This document shows positions 43,685 to 52,528 of a stretch of DNA of 64,000 nucleotides, one piece after another (within the stretch, counting starts at the first letter, position 1; the number at the start of each line of letters is the position of its first letter). Source of the DNA: Burkholderia sp. Bp9142 (GTDB lineage Bacteria; Pseudomonadota; Gammaproteobacteria; Burkholderiales; Burkholderiaceae); the NCBI RefSeq assembly GCF_003853415.1, contig NZ_QTPP01000041.1, positions 1 through 64,000 on the forward strand, in the 5' to 3' direction. The notes beneath the pieces were generated by a model, which saw nothing but the letters and a program-made list of their open reading frames with translations, was not told where the DNA came from and made no database searches. Both the position numbers and the translations under genes were made by a program.

Positions 43685-45001
43685 ATGGCCATCACCATCC
43701 GCAAACTCGATTCGACGAGCGACGGCTTCGACGCCGCGCTGCGTGCGGTGCTCGCGTTCGAGGCGAGCGAGGACGACGCGATCGAGCAATCGGTCGCGAA
43801 GATTCTCGCCGACGTGAAGTCGCGCGGCGACGCCGCGGTGCTCGAGTACACGAACCGCTTCGACCGGCTGGACGCGAGCAGCATCGCGGCGCTCGAACTC
43901 CCGCAGGACGCGCTGCAGACGGCGCTCGACGGCCTCGCGCCGAAGGCGCGCGCGGCGCTGGAAGCCGCCGCCGCACGCGTGCGTGCGTACCACGAGAAGC
44001 AGAAGATCGAGTGCGGCACCCATAGCTGGCAGTACACGGAAAGCGACGGCACGGTGCTCGGCCAGAAGGTCACGCCGCTCGACCGCGTCGGCCTTTACGT
44101 GCCGGGCGGCAAGGCCGCCTATCCGTCGTCCGTGCTGATGAACGCGATTCCCGCGCGTGTGGCGGGCGTCGGCGAAATCGTGATGGTGGTCCCGACCCCG
44201 GACGGCGTGAGGAACGACCTCGTGCTCGCCGCGGCGCTGCTCGGCGGCGTCGATCGCGTGTTCACGATCGGCGGCGCGCAGGCAGTCGGTGCGCTCGCGT
44301 ACGGCACCGAAACCGTGCCGGCCGTCGACAAGATCTGCGGGCCCGGCAATGCGTACGTCGCATCGGCGAAGCGCCGCGTGTTCGGCACGGTCGGCATCGA
44401 CATGATCGCCGGCCCGTCGGAAATCCTCGTGCTGTGCGACGGCACGACCGATCCGAGCTGGGTGGCGATGGACCTGTTCTCGCAGGCCGAACACGACGAG
44501 CTCGCGCAATCGATCCTGCTGTGCCCGGATGCCGCGTTCCTCGCGCGCGTCGAGAAGGCGATCGACGAACTGCTGCCGACGATGCCGCGCCAGGACGTGA
44601 TCCGCGCGTCGCTCGAAGGCCGCGGCGCGTTGATCAAGGTGCGCGACATGGCCGAAGCGTGCCGGATCGCGAACGACATCGCGCCCGAGCACCTCGAGAT
44701 TTCCGCGCTGGAGCCGCAGCAATGGGGCCAGCAGATCCGTCATGCCGGCGCGATCTTCCTCGGCCGCTACACGAGCGAAAGCCTCGGCGACTACTGCGCG
44801 GGCCCGAACCACGTGCTGCCGACGTCGCGCACCGCGCGCTTCTCGTCGCCGCTCGGCGTGTACGACTTCATCAAGCGCTCGAGCCTGATCGAGGTCAGCG
44901 CCGAAGGTGCGCAGACGCTCGGCGAGATCGCCTCCGAGCTCGCGTACGGCGAAGGGCTGCAGGCGCACGCGCGCAGCGCCGAACTCCGGATGAAGGGGTG
45001 A
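43685..45001 (+). CDS. hisD: Histidinol dehydrogenase
   Basis: 438 residues, normal length. It oxidises histidinol to histidine in two NAD-dependent steps using zinc. Signature region: GNAYVASAKRRVFGTVGIDM, then the metal and catalytic histidines in AQAEHDELAQS-type SQAEHDELAQS and NDIAPEHLEI. It follows hisG by 24 bases. Confidence 0.97.
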   Translation: MAITIRKLDSTSDGFDAALRAVLAFEASEDDAIEQSVAKILADVKSRGDAAVLEYTNRFDRLDASSIAALELPQDALQTALDGLAPKARAALEAAAARVRAYHEKQKIECGTHSWQYTESDGTVLGQKVTPLDRVGLYVPGGKAAYPSSVLMNAIPARVAGVGEIVMVVPTPDGVRNDLVLAAALLGGVDRVFTIGGAQAVGALAYGTETVPAVDKICGPGNAYVASAKRRVFGTVGIDMIAGPSEILVLCDGTTDPSWVAMDLFSQAEHDELAQSILLCPDAAFLARVEKAIDELLPTMPRQDVIRASLEGRGALIKVRDMAEACRIANDIAPEHLEISALEPQQWGQQIRHAGAIFLGRYTSESLGDYCAGPNHVLPTSRTARFSSPLGVYDFIKRSSLIEVSAEGAQTLGEIASELAYGEGLQAHARSAELRMKG

Positions 45002-45122
45002 CACGCGCCGGAGCCGATGCCGACGCATCGGTCCCCGTCGACGAGGAGACCCCGCGCGGGGCGGCAGCCGCCGCCTTGCCGAGACCATTTGACGCCGGCG
45101 CGAAGCACGCCGGCTTGAGACC

Positions 45123-46196
45123 ATGACGACGCCACAAGACATCATCCGCCGCGACGTGCTCGCGATGACGAGCTACCCGGTGCCCGACGCGAGCGGGTTC
45201 GTGAAGCTCGACGCGATGGAGAACCCGTATTCGCTGCCCGCGCCGCTCGCGGCGGCGCTCGGCGAGCGCCTCGCGCAGGTCGCGCTGAACCGCTATCCGG
45301 CGCCGCGCCCGGGCGCGCTGCTCGACAAGCTGCGCCGCGCGATGGGCGTGCCGGCCGCGTGCGACGTGCTGCTCGGCAACGGCTCGGACGAAATCATCAG
45401 CATGATGTCGGTGGCGTGCGCAAAGCCGGGCGCGAAGGTGCTCGCGCCGGTGCCGGGCTTCGTGATGTACGAACTGTCCGCGAAGTTCGCGCAGCTCGAA
45501 TTCGTCGGCGTGCCGCTCAAGGCCGACCTGACGCTCGACGCCGACGCGATGATCGCGGCGATCGCCGAGCACCGGCCCGCGATCGTCTACCTCGCGTACC
45601 CGAACAACCCGACCGGCACGCTGTACGACGAAGCCGACGTCGAGCGGATCATCGCGGCCGCGCGACACAGCCTGATCGTGATCGACGAGGCGTACCAGCC
45701 GTTCGCGGAGCGCTCGTGGCTGCCGCGCGCCGCCGAGTTCGACAACGTCGTCGTGATGCGCACGGTGTCGAAGCTCGGCCTCGCGGGGATCCGCCTCGGC
45801 TATCTTGCCGGGCTGCCCGCGTGGCTGACCGAGTTCGACAAGGTGCGCCCGCCGTACAACATCAACGTGCTGACCCAGGCAACCGCCGATTTCCTGCTCG
45901 ACCACCTCGACGTGCTCGATGCGCAGGCGGCCGAGTTGCGTGCGGAACGCACGCGCCTCGCGCAGGCCGTGGCCGCGCTGCCGGGCGCGACGGTGTTCCC
46001 GAGCGCCGGCAATTTCCTGCTGGTGCGCGTGCCGGACGCGGCGGCCGTGTTCGATGCGCTGCTCACCGAGCGGGTGCTGGTCAAAAACGTGAGTAAAATG
46101 CATCCATTGCTGGCCGAATGCGTGCGGCTGACCGTCGGTTCTCCCGACGAAAACGCACGCCTGCTGGCTGCCTTGAAACTCGCGCTGCCCGGTTGA
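45123..46196 (+). CDS. hisC: Histidinol-phosphate aminotransferase
   Basis: 357 residues, fold-type I PLP enzyme. PLP Lys lies in MRTVSKLGLAGIRLGYL; LAYPNNPTGTLYDE and DEAYQPFAERSW are cofactor-binding segments. It transaminates imidazole acetol phosphate with glutamate. The 121-base gap after hisD contains inverted GC segments but no clear terminator. Confidence 0.96.
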   Translation: MTTPQDIIRRDVLAMTSYPVPDASGFVKLDAMENPYSLPAPLAAALGERLAQVALNRYPAPRPGALLDKLRRAMGVPAACDVLLGNGSDEIISMMSVACAKPGAKVLAPVPGFVMYELSAKFAQLEFVGVPLKADLTLDADAMIAAIAEHRPAIVYLAYPNNPTGTLYDEADVERIIAAARHSLIVIDEAYQPFAERSWLPRAAEFDNVVVMRTVSKLGLAGIRLGYLAGLPAWLTEFDKVRPPYNINVLTQATADFLLDHLDVLDAQAAELRAERTRLAQAVAALPGATVFPSAGNFLLVRVPDAAAVFDALLTERVLVKNVSKMHPLLAECVRLTVGSPDENARLLAALKLALPG

Positions 46197-46261
46197 GCCC
46201 AGGGCGCGGCGGCGCGCGACGATCAATCCCCATTTACATCAGACTCATTCAAGGAATTGCC

Positions 46262-46849
46262 ATGCGTGTGGCGGAAGTCGTTCGCAATACCAGCGAAACG
46301 CAGATCCGTGTGAAGCTCGATCTCGACGGTACGGGCCGGCAGAAGCTGGCCACCGGCGTGCCGTTTCTCGACCATATGCTCGACCAGATCGCGCGACATG
46401 GTCTGGTCGATCTCGAGGTCGAGGCGCATGGCGACACGCATATCGACGACCACCATACGGTCGAGGACGTCGGCATCACGCTCGGTCAGGCCGTCGCGAA
46501 GGCGATCGGCGACAGGAAGGGCATCCGCCGCTACGGCCATTCGTACGTGCCGCTCGACGAGGCGCTGTCGCGCGTCGTGATCGACTTCTCGGGTCGGCCG
46601 GGTCTCGAATTCCACGTGCCGTTCACGCGCGCGCGGATCGGCACGTTCGACGTCGACCTGTCGATCGAATTCTTCCGCGGGTTCGTGAACCACGCGGGCG
46701 TCACGCTGCACATCGATAACCTGCGCGGGATCAACGCGCACCATCAGCTCGAAACGGTGTTCAAGGCTTTCGGCCGCGCACTGCGCGCGGCGGTGGAGCT
46801 CGACGAGCGCGCGGCGGGGCAGATTCCGTCGACCAAGGGCAGTCTCTAA
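46262..46849 (+). CDS. hisB: Imidazoleglycerol-phosphate dehydratase
   Basis: 195 residues, monofunctional HisB without the phosphatase half found in enterobacteria. Metal-binding motifs are GVPFLDHMLDQIARHG, GDTHIDDHHTVEDVG and GINAHHQLETVFKAF. It dehydrates IGP to imidazole acetol phosphate. AAGGAATTGCC precedes the ATG. Confidence 0.97.
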   Translation: MRVAEVVRNTSETQIRVKLDLDGTGRQKLATGVPFLDHMLDQIARHGLVDLEVEAHGDTHIDDHHTVEDVGITLGQAVAKAIGDRKGIRRYGHSYVPLDEALSRVVIDFSGRPGLEFHVPFTRARIGTFDVDLSIEFFRGFVNHAGVTLHIDNLRGINAHHQLETVFKAFGRALRAAVELDERAAGQIPSTKGSL

Positions 46850-46911
46850 CTTTCGAACGGACAGGACGTCAAGGACAACCTCACGGCTTCGGCGCGGCGC
46901 GCCGGCTTGCG

Positions 46912-47532
46912 ATGGATCTGCTCAAATCGTTCATTTCGCTGCTGGCGCTGATCAACCCGGTCGGCGCGGTGCCGTTCTTCCTGAGCCTGACGGCGCAGCA
47001 GACGGACGACGAGCGGCGCCGCACGATCCGGATCGCGTCGGTGTCGGTGTTCTGCGTGATGACGGTGACGACGCTGCTCGGGCAGCAGATCATCAACTTC
47101 TTCGGCATTTCGGTCGGCTCCCTTGAAGTGGGCGGCGGGATCATCATGTTGCTGATGGCGATCAACATGCTGAACGCGCAGATCGGCAACACGCGATCGA
47201 CGCCGGAGGAGCGCCACGAGGCCGAGCTGAAGGACAACATCGCGGTCGTGCCGCTGGCGATTCCGCTGCTCACGGGCCCCGGCTCGATCAGCACGGTGAT
47301 CATCTATGCGGCGAACTCGCATCACTGGTATGAGCGGGCCGGGCTGGTCGCGATCGGCGGGGTCCTGGCTGTGCTGTGTTTCTTCGCGATGCGGCTCGCC
47401 GAGCCGATCGCGAACTGGATCGGCCGCACGGGCATCAACATCGCCACGCGGCTGATGGGTCTGATGCTGTCGGCGCTGGCGGTGGAATTCATCGTCAATG
47501 GACTGAGGGCGCTACTGCCTGCACTGAGATGA
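46912..47532 (+). CDS. MarC family integral membrane protein
   Basis: 206 residues, six hydrophobic segments, UPF0056/MarC family. Family stretches include LINPVGAVPFFLSLT, GGIIMLLMAINML and IPLLTGPGSISTVI. Biochemical function is unknown; the old link of E. coli MarC to antibiotic resistance was not upheld. It sits inside the his operon between hisB and hisH and its stop overlaps the hisH ATG, so it is co-expressed with histidine enzymes. Confidence 0.92.
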   Translation: MDLLKSFISLLALINPVGAVPFFLSLTAQQTDDERRRTIRIASVSVFCVMTVTTLLGQQIINFFGISVGSLEVGGGIIMLLMAINMLNAQIGNTRSTPEERHEAELKDNIAVVPLAIPLLTGPGSISTVIIYAANSHHWYERAGLVAIGGVLAVLCFFAMRLAEPIANWIGRTGINIATRLMGLMLSALAVEFIVNGLRALLPALR

Positions 47533-48170
47533 AAACTTCGATTGCGATTGTGGATTATGGGATGGGCAACCTGCGCTCGGTCGCGCAGGCGCTCAAGAAG
47601 GCCGAACCGGCCGCCGACGTGGCGATCGTCGACACGCCGGCCGCGATTCGCGCGGCCGACCGCGTCGTGCTGCCCGGCCAGGGCGCGATGCCGGACTGCA
47701 TGCGCTGCCTCGGCGAATCGGGGCTGCAGGAAGCGGTGATCGAGGCGTCGCGCACGAAGCCGCTGCTCGGCGTGTGCGTCGGCGAGCAGATGCTGTTCGA
47801 CTGGAGCGCGGAAGGCGACACGAAGGGCCTGGGCCTGTTGCCCGGCAAGGTCGTGCGCTTCGAGCTCGACGGCCAGCTGCAGGACGACGGCTCGCGCTTC
47901 AAGGTCCCGCAGATGGGCTGGAACCGCGTGCGCCAGTCGCAGCCGCACCCGCTGTGGGACGGCGTGCCCGACGACGCGTATTTCTACTTCGTACACAGCT
48001 ATTACGTGAAGCCGGACAACCCGGCGCACACGGTCGGCGAAACGGCATACGGCGCGCCGTTTACGTCCGCGGTCGCGCGGGACAATCTCTTCGCGACCCA
48101 ATTCCACCCCGAGAAAAGCGCGGAGGTCGGGTTGCGTCTGTATCGCAACTTCGTACACTGGAAGCCGTAA
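47529..48170 (+). CDS. hisH: Imidazole glycerol phosphate synthase, glutaminase subunit
   Basis: 213 residues, class I glutamine amidotransferase. The nucleophile Cys is in PLLGVCVGEQMLF and the His-Glu pair in FATQFHPEKS. It feeds ammonia to HisF. Coupled to marC by a four-base overlap. Confidence 0.96.
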   Translation: MKTSIAIVDYGMGNLRSVAQALKKAEPAADVAIVDTPAAIRAADRVVLPGQGAMPDCMRCLGESGLQEAVIEASRTKPLLGVCVGEQMLFDWSAEGDTKGLGLLPGKVVRFELDGQLQDDGSRFKVPQMGWNRVRQSQPHPLWDGVPDDAYFYFVHSYYVKPDNPAHTVGETAYGAPFTSAVARDNLFATQFHPEKSAEVGLRLYRNFVHWKP

Positions 48171-48333
48171 ACGTCGCGTGCGTGCCACAGTGGGCGGGCC
48201 GGAGAGGCCCGCGTTGCAGGGCTCGCGCGCTTATGCGCCGAAAGAGTTGTACTAAACTAGCGAGACGGCGCGACACCGGTTTGGCCGGTACGCGCCGGAT
48301 TCTTTTCTTTTTCCACGACGACACCCGATTGCT

Positions 48334-49089
48334 ATGTTGCTGATTCCGGCCATCGATCTCAAAGACGGTCAGTGTGTGCGCCTCAAACAAGGCGATATGG
48401 ACCAGGCCACGATTTTCTCCGAGGACCCGGCGGCGATGGCCCGCAAGTGGGTCGATCTCGGCGCCCGGCGACTGCATCTGGTCGACCTGAACGGCGCGTT
48501 CGCCGGCAAGCCGAAGAATCTCGAGGCGATCGAAGCGATCCTCGACGAAGTCGGCGACGAAATCCCCGTGCAGCTCGGCGGCGGCATCCGCAGCCTCGAG
48601 ACGATCGAGAAGTATCTCGACGCCGGCCTTTCCTACGTGATCATCGGCACGGCGGCCGTGAAGGATCCGGGCTTCCTGCAGGACGCGTGCACCGCGTTCG
48701 CGGGCAACATCATCGTCGGCCTCGATGCGAAGGACGGCAAGGTTGCGACCGACGGCTGGAGCAAGCTGACGGGCCACGAGGTGATCGATCTCGCGCGGAA
48801 GTTCGAGGACTACGGCGTCGAATCGATCGTCTATACGGACATCGGCCGCGACGGGATGCTGCAGGGCATCAACATCGAGGCGACCGTGAAGCTCGCGCAG
48901 GCGGTCGGCATTCCGGTGATTGCCAGCGGCGGGCTGTCGAACCTCACCGACATCGAGAACCTCTGCGAAGTGGAGGAACATGGCGTCGAAGGCGTGATCT
49001 GCGGCCGTGCGATCTACTCCGGCGATCTCGATTTCGCGGCCGCGCAAAAGCGCGCGGACGAACTGAACGGCGAACTCGACAACGCGTAA
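48334..49089 (+). CDS. hisA: Phosphoribosylformimino-5-aminoimidazole carboxamide ribotide isomerase
   Basis: 251 residues, (beta/alpha)8 barrel. It opens LLIPAIDLKDGQCVRLKQGD with catalytic Asp in AIDLKDG; QLGGGIRS and YTDIGRDGML with the second Asp mark the two phosphate sites. The 163-base gap before it includes a 7-bp hairpin at 48194-48212 but no T-run, so the operon probably continues. Confidence 0.97.
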   Translation: MLLIPAIDLKDGQCVRLKQGDMDQATIFSEDPAAMARKWVDLGARRLHLVDLNGAFAGKPKNLEAIEAILDEVGDEIPVQLGGGIRSLETIEKYLDAGLSYVIIGTAAVKDPGFLQDACTAFAGNIIVGLDAKDGKVATDGWSKLTGHEVIDLARKFEDYGVESIVYTDIGRDGMLQGINIEATVKLAQAVGIPVIASGGLSNLTDIENLCEVEEHGVEGVICGRAIYSGDLDFAAAQKRADELNGELDNA

Positions 49090-49135
49090 GCGCGGTCGTT
49101 CCGTTCGCCGGGGCTGCCAGCAGGCGGCCCCGACC

Positions 49136-49157
49136 GGAAGCCTCGCGCGAGGCTTCC
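49136..49157 (+). repeat. 22-base perfect palindrome between hisA and hisF
   Basis: An uninterrupted inverted repeat (49136-49145 with 49148-49157, two bases between) about 40 bases before hisF. It has no T-run. It could be a protein-binding site or an mRNA hairpin. Confidence 0.55.
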
Positions 49158-49195
49158 GTAACCGGCCGTCCCATCGCGGCATTTGGCGCAACATC

Positions 49196-49969
49196 ATGGC
49201 TCTAGCTAAACGCATCATCCCCTGCCTGGACGTGACTGCCGGGCGTGTCGTCAAGGGCGTCAACTTCGTCGAACTGCGCGATGCCGGCGACCCCGTCGAA
49301 ATCGCCCGCCGCTACGACGACCAGGGCGCCGACGAACTGACGTTCCTCGACATCACCGCGACCTCCGACCAGCGCGACCTGATCCTGCCGATCATCGAAG
49401 CCGTCGCGTCGCAGGTCTTCATTCCGCTGACCGTCGGCGGCGGCGTGCGCGCCGTCGAGGACGTGCGGCGCCTGTTGAATGCCGGCGCGGACAAGGTCAG
49501 CATGAATTCGTCGGCGGTCGCCAACCCGCAGCTCGTGCGTGACGCGGCCGACAAGTACGGCTCGCAGTGCATCGTCGTCGCGATCGACGCGAAGCGCGTG
49601 TCGGCCGACGGCGAGACGCCGCGCTGGGAAGTCTTCACGCACGGCGGCCGCAAGAACACGGGCCTCGACGCGATCGAATGGGCGCGCAAGATGGCCGAGC
49701 TCGGCGCGGGCGAGATCCTGCTCACGAGCATGGACCGCGACGGCACGAAGTCGGGCTTCGACCTCGCGCTCACGCGCGGCGTGTCGGACGCGGTGCCGGT
49801 GCCGGTGATCGCGTCGGGCGGCGTCGGTTCGCTGCAGCACCTCGCGGACGGCATCAAGGACGGCCGCGCCGATGCGGTGCTGGCCGCGAGCATCTTCCAC
49901 TACGGCGAGCACACGGTCGGCGAGGCGAAGCGCTTCATGGCCGACCAGGGCATCCCGGTGAGGCTGTGA
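49196..49969 (+). CDS. hisF: Imidazole glycerol phosphate synthase, cyclase subunit
   Basis: 257 residues, (beta/alpha)8 barrel homologous to HisA. Catalytic Asp residues lie in RIIPCLDVTAGRVVKGVNF and LTSMDRDGTKSGFD. It uses HisH-derived ammonia to form IGP and AICAR. Its TGA shares one base with the hisI ATG. Confidence 0.97.
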   Translation: MALAKRIIPCLDVTAGRVVKGVNFVELRDAGDPVEIARRYDDQGADELTFLDITATSDQRDLILPIIEAVASQVFIPLTVGGGVRAVEDVRRLLNAGADKVSMNSSAVANPQLVRDAADKYGSQCIVVAIDAKRVSADGETPRWEVFTHGGRKNTGLDAIEWARKMAELGAGEILLTSMDRDGTKSGFDLALTRGVSDAVPVPVIASGGVGSLQHLADGIKDGRADAVLAASIFHYGEHTVGEAKRFMADQGIPVRL

Positions 49970-50385
49970 TGAATACCGAAACGAAATCCCTGCCCGCGTG
50001 GCTCGACAAGGTCCGCTGGGACGACAACGGCCTCGTGCCGGTGATCGCGCAGGAAGCGTCGACGAACGACGTGCTGATGTTCGCGTGGATGAACCGCGAG
50101 GCACTGGCGAAGACGATCGAGACGCGGCGCGCGGTCTACTATTCACGTTCGCGCAAGCGCCTGTGGTTCAAGGGCGAAGAGTCGGGCCACGTGCAGCACG
50201 TGCACGAGGTGCGGCTCGACTGCGACGAGGACGTGGTGCTGCTGAAGGTCGAGCAGGTGTCGGGCATCGCGTGCCACACCGGCCGGCATTCGTGCTTCTT
50301 CCAGAAATTCGAAGGCACCGTGGACACCGGCGACTGGGTCGCGGTCGAGCCGGTGCTGAAAGATCCCGAACACATCTACAAATGA
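49969..50385 (+). CDS. hisI: Phosphoribosyl-AMP cyclohydrolase
   Basis: 138 residues, monofunctional (fused to HisE in enterobacteria, separate here). The zinc and magnesium ligands lie in VRLDCDEDVVLLKVEQ and ACHTGRHSCFF. It opens the purine ring of PR-AMP. Overlaps hisF by one base and hisE by four. Confidence 0.96.
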   Translation: MNTETKSLPAWLDKVRWDDNGLVPVIAQEASTNDVLMFAWMNREALAKTIETRRAVYYSRSRKRLWFKGEESGHVQHVHEVRLDCDEDVVLLKVEQVSGIACHTGRHSCFFQKFEGTVDTGDWVAVEPVLKDPEHIYK

Positions 50386-50747
50386 CGCAATCGACCGAAG
50401 ACACGCTGCTGCGCCTCGCGGCCGTGATCGATAGCCGCAAGGGCGGCGACCCTGAACAATCGTACGTGTCGCGTCTGTTCCACAAGGGCGACGACGCGGT
50501 GCTGAAGAAGATCGGCGAAGAGGCGACCGAAGTCGTGCTGGCCGCGAAGGACGTGCGCCAGGGCGGCGCGCCGACGGCGCTGGTCGGCGAGGTGGCCGAT
50601 CTGTGGTTCCACTGCCTGGTGATGCTGTCGCATTTCGACCTGAGCCCGGCCGACGTGATCGCCGAACTCGAGCGCCGCGAAGGGCTGTCGGGCATCGAGG
50701 AAAAGGCGCTGCGCAAGCGCCGCGAGCGCGAGGAAAACGGCGGGTGA
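50382..50747 (+). CDS. hisE: Phosphoribosyl-ATP pyrophosphatase
   Basis: 121 residues, MazG-like helical fold with KKIGEEATEVVLAAK and EVADLWFHCLVML as metal-binding segments. It hydrolyses PR-ATP to PR-AMP. Last his gene of the cluster. Confidence 0.96.
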   Translation: MTQSTEDTLLRLAAVIDSRKGGDPEQSYVSRLFHKGDDAVLKKIGEEATEVVLAAKDVRQGGAPTALVGEVADLWFHCLVMLSHFDLSPADVIAELERREGLSGIEEKALRKRREREENGG

Positions 50748-50818
50748 CGGCAGACGGCCTGCCGCGCCGGCAACAGTGCGGTAAGCTGTAAGAATTGTCA
50801 TCTAACGGGGGTAGCATC

Positions 50819-51211
50819 ATGACCGATACGCCGAGCCAGTTTCCGACGCCGTCGGTGCCGGACGCAGCGGACGCCGAGCGGCTGAACGGTTTGCGCACGC
50901 TGACGCACGTGCTGTACGGCCTCTACGCGATTCATTGGCTGACGGGCGGCGTCACCGGCATCATCGCGATCATCATCAACTACGTGAAGCGCGGCGATGT
51001 GGCCGGCACGCCGTATGCCGATCATTTCGAGTGGCAGATTCGCACGTTCTGGCGCGCGCTGATTGCGTATGTGATCGGCTTCGCGCTGATGTTCGTGGTG
51101 GTGGGATTCGTCATCATGTTTGTCACATGGATCTGGACGCTGTACCGTATCATCAAGGGTTGGCTGTACCTGAACGACAACAAGACGCTCGATCCGCAGG
51201 CCTGGTTCTGA
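50819..51211 (+). CDS. DUF4870-type small membrane protein
   Basis: 130 residues: a hydrophilic N-terminus of about 30 residues followed by two to three hydrophobic segments (LYAIHWLTGGVTGIIAIIIN; ALIAYVIGFALMFVVVGFVI onward). The pattern fits the DUF4870 family, function unknown. The ATG at 50819 follows ACGGGGG. It lies 71 bases after hisE and before the HIT gene, a stable order in Burkholderia as I recall it. Confidence 0.82.
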   Translation: MTDTPSQFPTPSVPDAADAERLNGLRTLTHVLYGLYAIHWLTGGVTGIIAIIINYVKRGDVAGTPYADHFEWQIRTFWRALIAYVIGFALMFVVVGFVIMFVTWIWTLYRIIKGWLYLNDNKTLDPQAWF

Positions 51212-51240
51212 CCGGCGCGCGGGCGTTTCGCAGGAGCAAC

Positions 51241-51606
51241 ATGAGTCACGATCCGAATTGCCTGTTCTGCAAGATCGCGGCGGGCGAGATCCCGAGCACG
51301 AAGGTGCACGAGGACGACGAATTCGTCGCGTTCCGCGACATCCGCCCGGCGGCCGAGACGCACGTGCTCGTGATTCCGCGCCGGCACCTGCCGACGCTGT
51401 CGGCGGCGAGCGAGGACGATGTGCCGATGCTCGGCCGACTGATGCTGCTCGTCGCGCGTCTGGCCGACCAGCTCGGCGTCGCCTACACGGGCGGCGAAAC
51501 CGGTTTTCGCACGGTGATCAACACAGGCCCCGGCGGCGGGCAGGAGGTCTACCACCTGCACGCGCATATCCTGGCCGGCCCGCGCCCGTGGCTGCGGATG
51601 GGTTGA
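51241..51606 (+). CDS. HIT family nucleotide hydrolase (HinT-like)
   Basis: 121 residues. The histidine triad is YHLHAHILAG; N-terminal CLFCKIAAGEIPS has the paired cysteines seen in many bacterial HinT proteins. HinT enzymes split AMP-lysine and similar phosphoramidates. It is 29 bases after the DUF4870 gene. A short hairpin (about 51641-51658) lies between it and tatA. Confidence 0.92.
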   Translation: MSHDPNCLFCKIAAGEIPSTKVHEDDEFVAFRDIRPAAETHVLVIPRRHLPTLSAASEDDVPMLGRLMLLVARLADQLGVAYTGGETGFRTVINTGPGGGQEVYHLHAHILAGPRPWLRMG

Positions 51607-51699
51607 CGCGGCGGGGCGTTTCCCCGCATCGATAGTCGAAGCCGGCGTGCCGCCGGCGATTTGCGCCGCGACGCGGCGTGGTTGAGGAGAGGTTTCATC

Positions 51700-51930
51700 A
51701 TGGGTGGATTGAGCATTTGGCACTGGCTGATCGTGCTGCTGATCGTCGCGCTGGTTTTCGGTACGAAGAAGCTGCGCAACATCGGCAACGACCTCGGCAG
51801 CGCCGTGAAGGGTTTCAAGGACGGCATGAAGGAAGGCGAGACGCCGGCGGACGCGCAGCAACTGCCGCGCTCGGGCTCGGTCGACGTCAACGCGAAGGAA
51901 ACGACGCGTTCCGACTCGAACAAGGCGTAA
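51700..51930 (+). CDS. tatA: Sec-independent translocase subunit TatA
   Basis: 76 residues: one membrane helix (SIWHWLIVLLIVALVFGTKK), the FGTKKL hinge and an amphipathic helix (LGSAVKGFKDGMKEG). TatA oligomers form the pore for folded twin-arginine substrates. The ATG at 51700 with AGGAGAGG upstream gives MGGLSIWHW. Likely clients encoded here are MsrP and the Rieske protein PetA. Confidence 0.96.
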   Translation: MGGLSIWHWLIVLLIVALVFGTKKLRNIGNDLGSAVKGFKDGMKEGETPADAQQLPRSGSVDVNAKETTRSDSNKA

Positions 51931-51956
51931 CGCCGGCACGCTGACAGGCATTCGCG

Positions 51957-52487
51957 ATGCTGGATCTTGGTCTTTCGAAGATGGCGCTGATCGGCGTCGT
52001 CGCGCTCGTGGTGCTCGGCCCCGAGCGCCTGCCGCGCGTCGCGCGCACGGCGGGCGCATTGTTCGGCCGCGCGCAGCGGTACATCAACGACGTGAAGGCC
52101 GAGGTCTCGCGCGAAATCGAACTCGACGCGTTGCGGACGATGAAGACCGATTTCGAGTCGGCCGCGCGCAATGTCGAGACGACGATTCACGACAACCTGC
52201 GCGAGCATGAGAAGGAACTGAACGACACGTGGAATTCCGCGGTCGGCGGCCTTAACGAAGGCTCGGTCGATGCCGGCACGTACGGCTCCGACACGCCGGC
52301 GGCGCCGTCGTGGCGCGGCAGCACGGCCGCGCTCGCGTCGAAGCGTCGCAACTGGCGTGTGAAGCAGGCGGCGACGCCTGTCTGGTACAAGCGCGCGACC
52401 ACCCGCCGCACACACGTGCAGTCGGGCGCCGCACGTGTCGCGCGCCATCAGCCGGCCAGCCTGCGCCGGCCGACGCGCTTCTTCTGA
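51957..52487 (+). CDS. tatB: Sec-independent translocase subunit TatB
   Basis: 176 residues. It begins MLDLGLSKMALIGVVALVVL with the conserved Glu in GPERLPRVART, then a long amphipathic helix and a basic, probably flexible C-terminus (about 115-176). TatB and TatC recognise the twin-arginine signal. Confidence 0.95.
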   Translation: MLDLGLSKMALIGVVALVVLGPERLPRVARTAGALFGRAQRYINDVKAEVSREIELDALRTMKTDFESAARNVETTIHDNLREHEKELNDTWNSAVGGLNEGSVDAGTYGSDTPAAPSWRGSTAALASKRRNWRVKQAATPVWYKRATTRRTHVQSGAARVARHQPASLRRPTRFF

Positions 52488-52528
52488 GCCGAGCGCATGC
52501 TCGCTCGTCAATCCTACCGAGGGCCGGT

